Source of the DNA: Candidatus Mycobacterium wuenschmannii
GTDB lineage: Bacteria > Actinomycetota > Actinomycetes > Mycobacteriales > Mycobacteriaceae
Assembly (NCBI RefSeq): GCF_030252325.1
Contig: NZ_CP126981.1
Span: 4,774,001-4,838,000 of the forward strand
DNA length: 64,000 nucleotides
Direction: 5' to 3'
The position numbers and the translations under genes are program-made. This document shows, one piece after another, positions 62,390 through 64,000 of this stretch. Each line of letters starts with the position of its first letter. Position 1 is the first letter of the stretch. The notes beneath the pieces were generated by a model, which was not told where the DNA came from, did no database searches, and saw only the letters and a program-made list of their open reading frames with translations.

Positions 62390-63586
62390 TTAGCTGCTCG
62401 GCACGCTGTCCGGGGCTCCGGTGACCACGCAGCGGGTGCGTGTGTAGATCGTCGGCATGCAGCGGTTGCAGTGCGTGCACGCCGAGTGGACGGCGGCGCC
62501 GTCGCGGGCGATCCGGTTGATCAGATCGGGCTCGGCCAACAGCGCGCGGCCCATCGCGACGAATTGGAAGCCTTCGGCCATCGCCAGGTCCATCGTCTCG
62601 CGATTGGTGATGCCGCCCAACAGGATCAGCGGGATGGTCAGCTCGGCGCGGAACTGCCTGGCCTCGCGCAGCAAGTACGCCTCGCGGTAGGGGTATTCGC
62701 GCAGGAACTTGTTGCCGGTCATCCGCATGCCCCAGCGCAGCGGTGGCTTGAAGGCACCGGCAAATTCCTTGAGCGGCGCGTCGCCGCGGAACAGATACAT
62801 CGGGTTGACCAGCGAGCTGCCCGCGGTGAGCTCGATGGCGTCCAGGGCGCCGTCGCCCTCCAACCACTTTGCGGTGGTGATCGCCTCCTCGACCGAGATG
62901 CCGCCGCGCACGCCGTCGGACATGTTGAGCTTCGCGGTCACCGCGATCTGGTCTTTGACCGCTCGTCGGACCGCCATGACCATCCCGCGGGCCACCTTGG
63001 CGCGGTTCTCCAGCGATCCGCCGAACTCGTCGTTGCGGCGGTTGATCAGCGGGCTCAGGAACGAGCTGGCTAGATAGTTGTGGCCCAAATGCACTTCCAC
63101 GGCGTCGAATCCGGCGTCGACAGCCAGCCTGGCCGCGTTGGCGTGGTCGGCGATCACGGTGTCGATGTCGTCGCGGCTGGCTTTCTTGGCGAACCGCATG
63201 CCGATCGGGTTGAAGAAGCGGACCGGTGCCAGCGCTGTGGCCTTGTTGGATTTCGCGTTGGCGACCGGTCCGGCATGGCCGATCTGCGCGCTGACCGCCG
63301 CGCCCTCGGCGTGGATTGCGTCGGTCAGCTTGCGGAAACCGGGCACGGCCTCCGGACGCATCCAGATGCCGTTGCCTTCGGTGCGGCCGCCCTGCGAGAC
63401 CGCGCAGTAGGCGACGGTGGTCATGCCGACGCCGCCGGCGGCCGGCAATCGGTGGTACTCGATGAGGTCGTCGCTGACCAGCGCGCCGGGCGTGCGGGCT
63501 TCGAAGGTCGCGGATTTGATCGTGCGATTGCGCAGCGTGATGGGCCCGAGCTTCGCCGGTGCCAGCACGTCCGGGGCTTCGGACAT
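62390..63586 (-). CDS. Old yellow enzyme family NADH:flavin oxidoreductase (Rv3359-like)
   Basis: 398 residues, FMN-dependent TIM barrel. N-terminal [20 protein letters not shown], the substrate His segment [37 protein letters not shown] and [20 protein letters not shown] are the family marks. A C-terminal [19 protein letters not shown]ys cluster resembles the [4Fe-4S]-binding part of the 2,4-dienoyl-CoA reductase branch, but no third domain follows. Start is the ATG at 63586; the frame continues upstream over the folD promoter. Substrate unknown. Confidence 0.92.
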   Translation of the reverse strand: MSEAPDVLAPAKLGPITLRNRTIKSATFEARTPGALVSDDLIEYHRLPAAGGVGMTTVAYCAVSQGGRTEGNGIWMRPEAVPGFRKLTDAIHAEGAAVSAQIGHAGPVANAKSNKATALAPVRFFNPIGMRFAKKASRDDIDTVIADHANAARLAVDAGFDAVEVHLGHNYLASSFLSPLINRRNDEFGGSLENRAKVARGMVMAVRRAVKDQIAVTAKLNMSDGVRGGISVEEAITTAKWLEGDGALDAIELTAGSSLVNPMYLFRGDAPLKEFAGAFKPPLRWGMRMTGNKFLREYPYREAYLLREARQFRAELTIPLILLGGITNRETMDLAMAEGFQFVAMGRALLAEPDLINRIARDGAAVHSACTHCNRCMPTIYTRTRCVVTGAPDSVPSS

Positions 63587-63635
63587 GGTCAGGAGCGTAC
63601 TAGCCGGTGTCGGCTGGCATGCCAGACTGGACGGC

Positions 63636-64000
63636 GTGGCTGCAATCACGTTGGACGGCAAACTCACCCGCGATGAAATCTTCGTCGACCTCAAGGAGCG
63701 GGTCGAGGCGCTGACCGCGGCGGGCAAGACGCCCGGCTTGGGCACCGTGCTGGTGGGCGACGATCCGGGGTCGCAGGCCTACGTCCGCGGCAAGCACGCC
63801 GACTGCGCCAAGGTCGGTATCACCTCGCTGCGCCGCGACCTGCCCGCCGACATCACCCAGGCCAAGCTGAACGAGACCATCGACGAACTGAACGCCAACC
63901 CCGAGTGCACCGGCTACATCGTCCAGTTGCCGCTGCCCAAGCACCTCGACGAGAACGCGGCGCTGGAGCGAATCGACCCGGCGAAGGACGCCGACGGATT
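63636..64000 (+). CDS. folD: Methylenetetrahydrofolate dehydrogenase/cyclohydrolase FolD, 5' part
   Basis: The frame runs from a GTG at 63636 past the end of the window, so only ~121 residues of about 281 are seen. The sequence [20 protein letters not shown], then [40 protein letters not shown] and [20 protein letters not shown] is FolD (Rv3356c) with the catalytic Tyr and Lys region. It interconverts methylene-, methenyl- and 10-formyl-tetrahydrofolate. Divergent from the old yellow enzyme gene, 49 bp between the starts. Confidence 0.94.
   Translation, partial: MAAITLDGKLTRDEIFVDLKERVEALTAAGKTPGLGTVLVGDDPGSQAYVRGKHADCAKVGITSLRRDLPADITQAKLNETIDELNANPECTGYIVQLPLPKHLDENAALERIDPAKDADG

Overview
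The window is chromosomal DNA of a mycobacterium, probably an environmental or rapid-growing species. It is GC-rich, and gene content and order follow in inverse orientation the M. tuberculosis segment from about Rv3412 to Rv3356c (DUF5319, guaB2, guaB3, choD, GH65/HAD, tauD-like, guaA, imuA'-imuB, iunH, acrA1, lpqD, htdY, otsB2, WS/DGAT, dnaE2, nitroreductase, trmL, a kinase-roadblock-DUF742-GTPase-mfpA operon, OYE, folD). Gene names rest on my recognition of protein sequences and neighbours; no database search was run.

Left part (1-16,000): GMP synthesis (guaB2, guaB3, guaA), a choD-type GMC oxidoreductase, a GH65 phosphorylase with its HAD partner, an alpha-ketoglutarate sulfatase with a TetR gene, and a DUF1214-sulfotransferase-TetR operon with an SDR gene convergent to it. 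Several promoters carry clear palindromic operators. Middle (16,000-41,300): the two halves of the mycobacterial mutasome (imuA'-imuB and dnaE2), each behind a LexA box; a cassette of three single-pass exported-domain proteins plus a convergent polytopic membrane protein; a close-packed minus-strand run (TetR, mmpS, mmpL, fatty-acyl reductase, PAS-PP2C-kinase-STAS regulator, iunH); then lipid and trehalose genes.

Between trmL and the sensor-kinase operon lies a 13.6-kb integrated element (about 41,283-54,870). It has a large serine integrase at its left end, a leaderless HTH repressor near its right end, a divergent leftward operon of small overlapping genes including a double winged-helix protein, one phage minor tail protein, a DUF1883 protein, a membrane protein, two small secreted proteins under their own promoter, a 450-bp C-rich tract, and repeated hairpins in front of leftward genes. 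I see no terminase, portal, capsid, tape measure or lysis gene, so it looks like a phage satellite or a heavily reduced prophage rather than a complete prophage. It displaced the upstream region of trmL.

Right part (55,000-64,000): sensor kinase, roadblock, DUF742, GTPase and pentapeptide protein MfpA form one tightly coupled operon; then a convergent FHA-ABC exporter, an old yellow enzyme and the start of folD.
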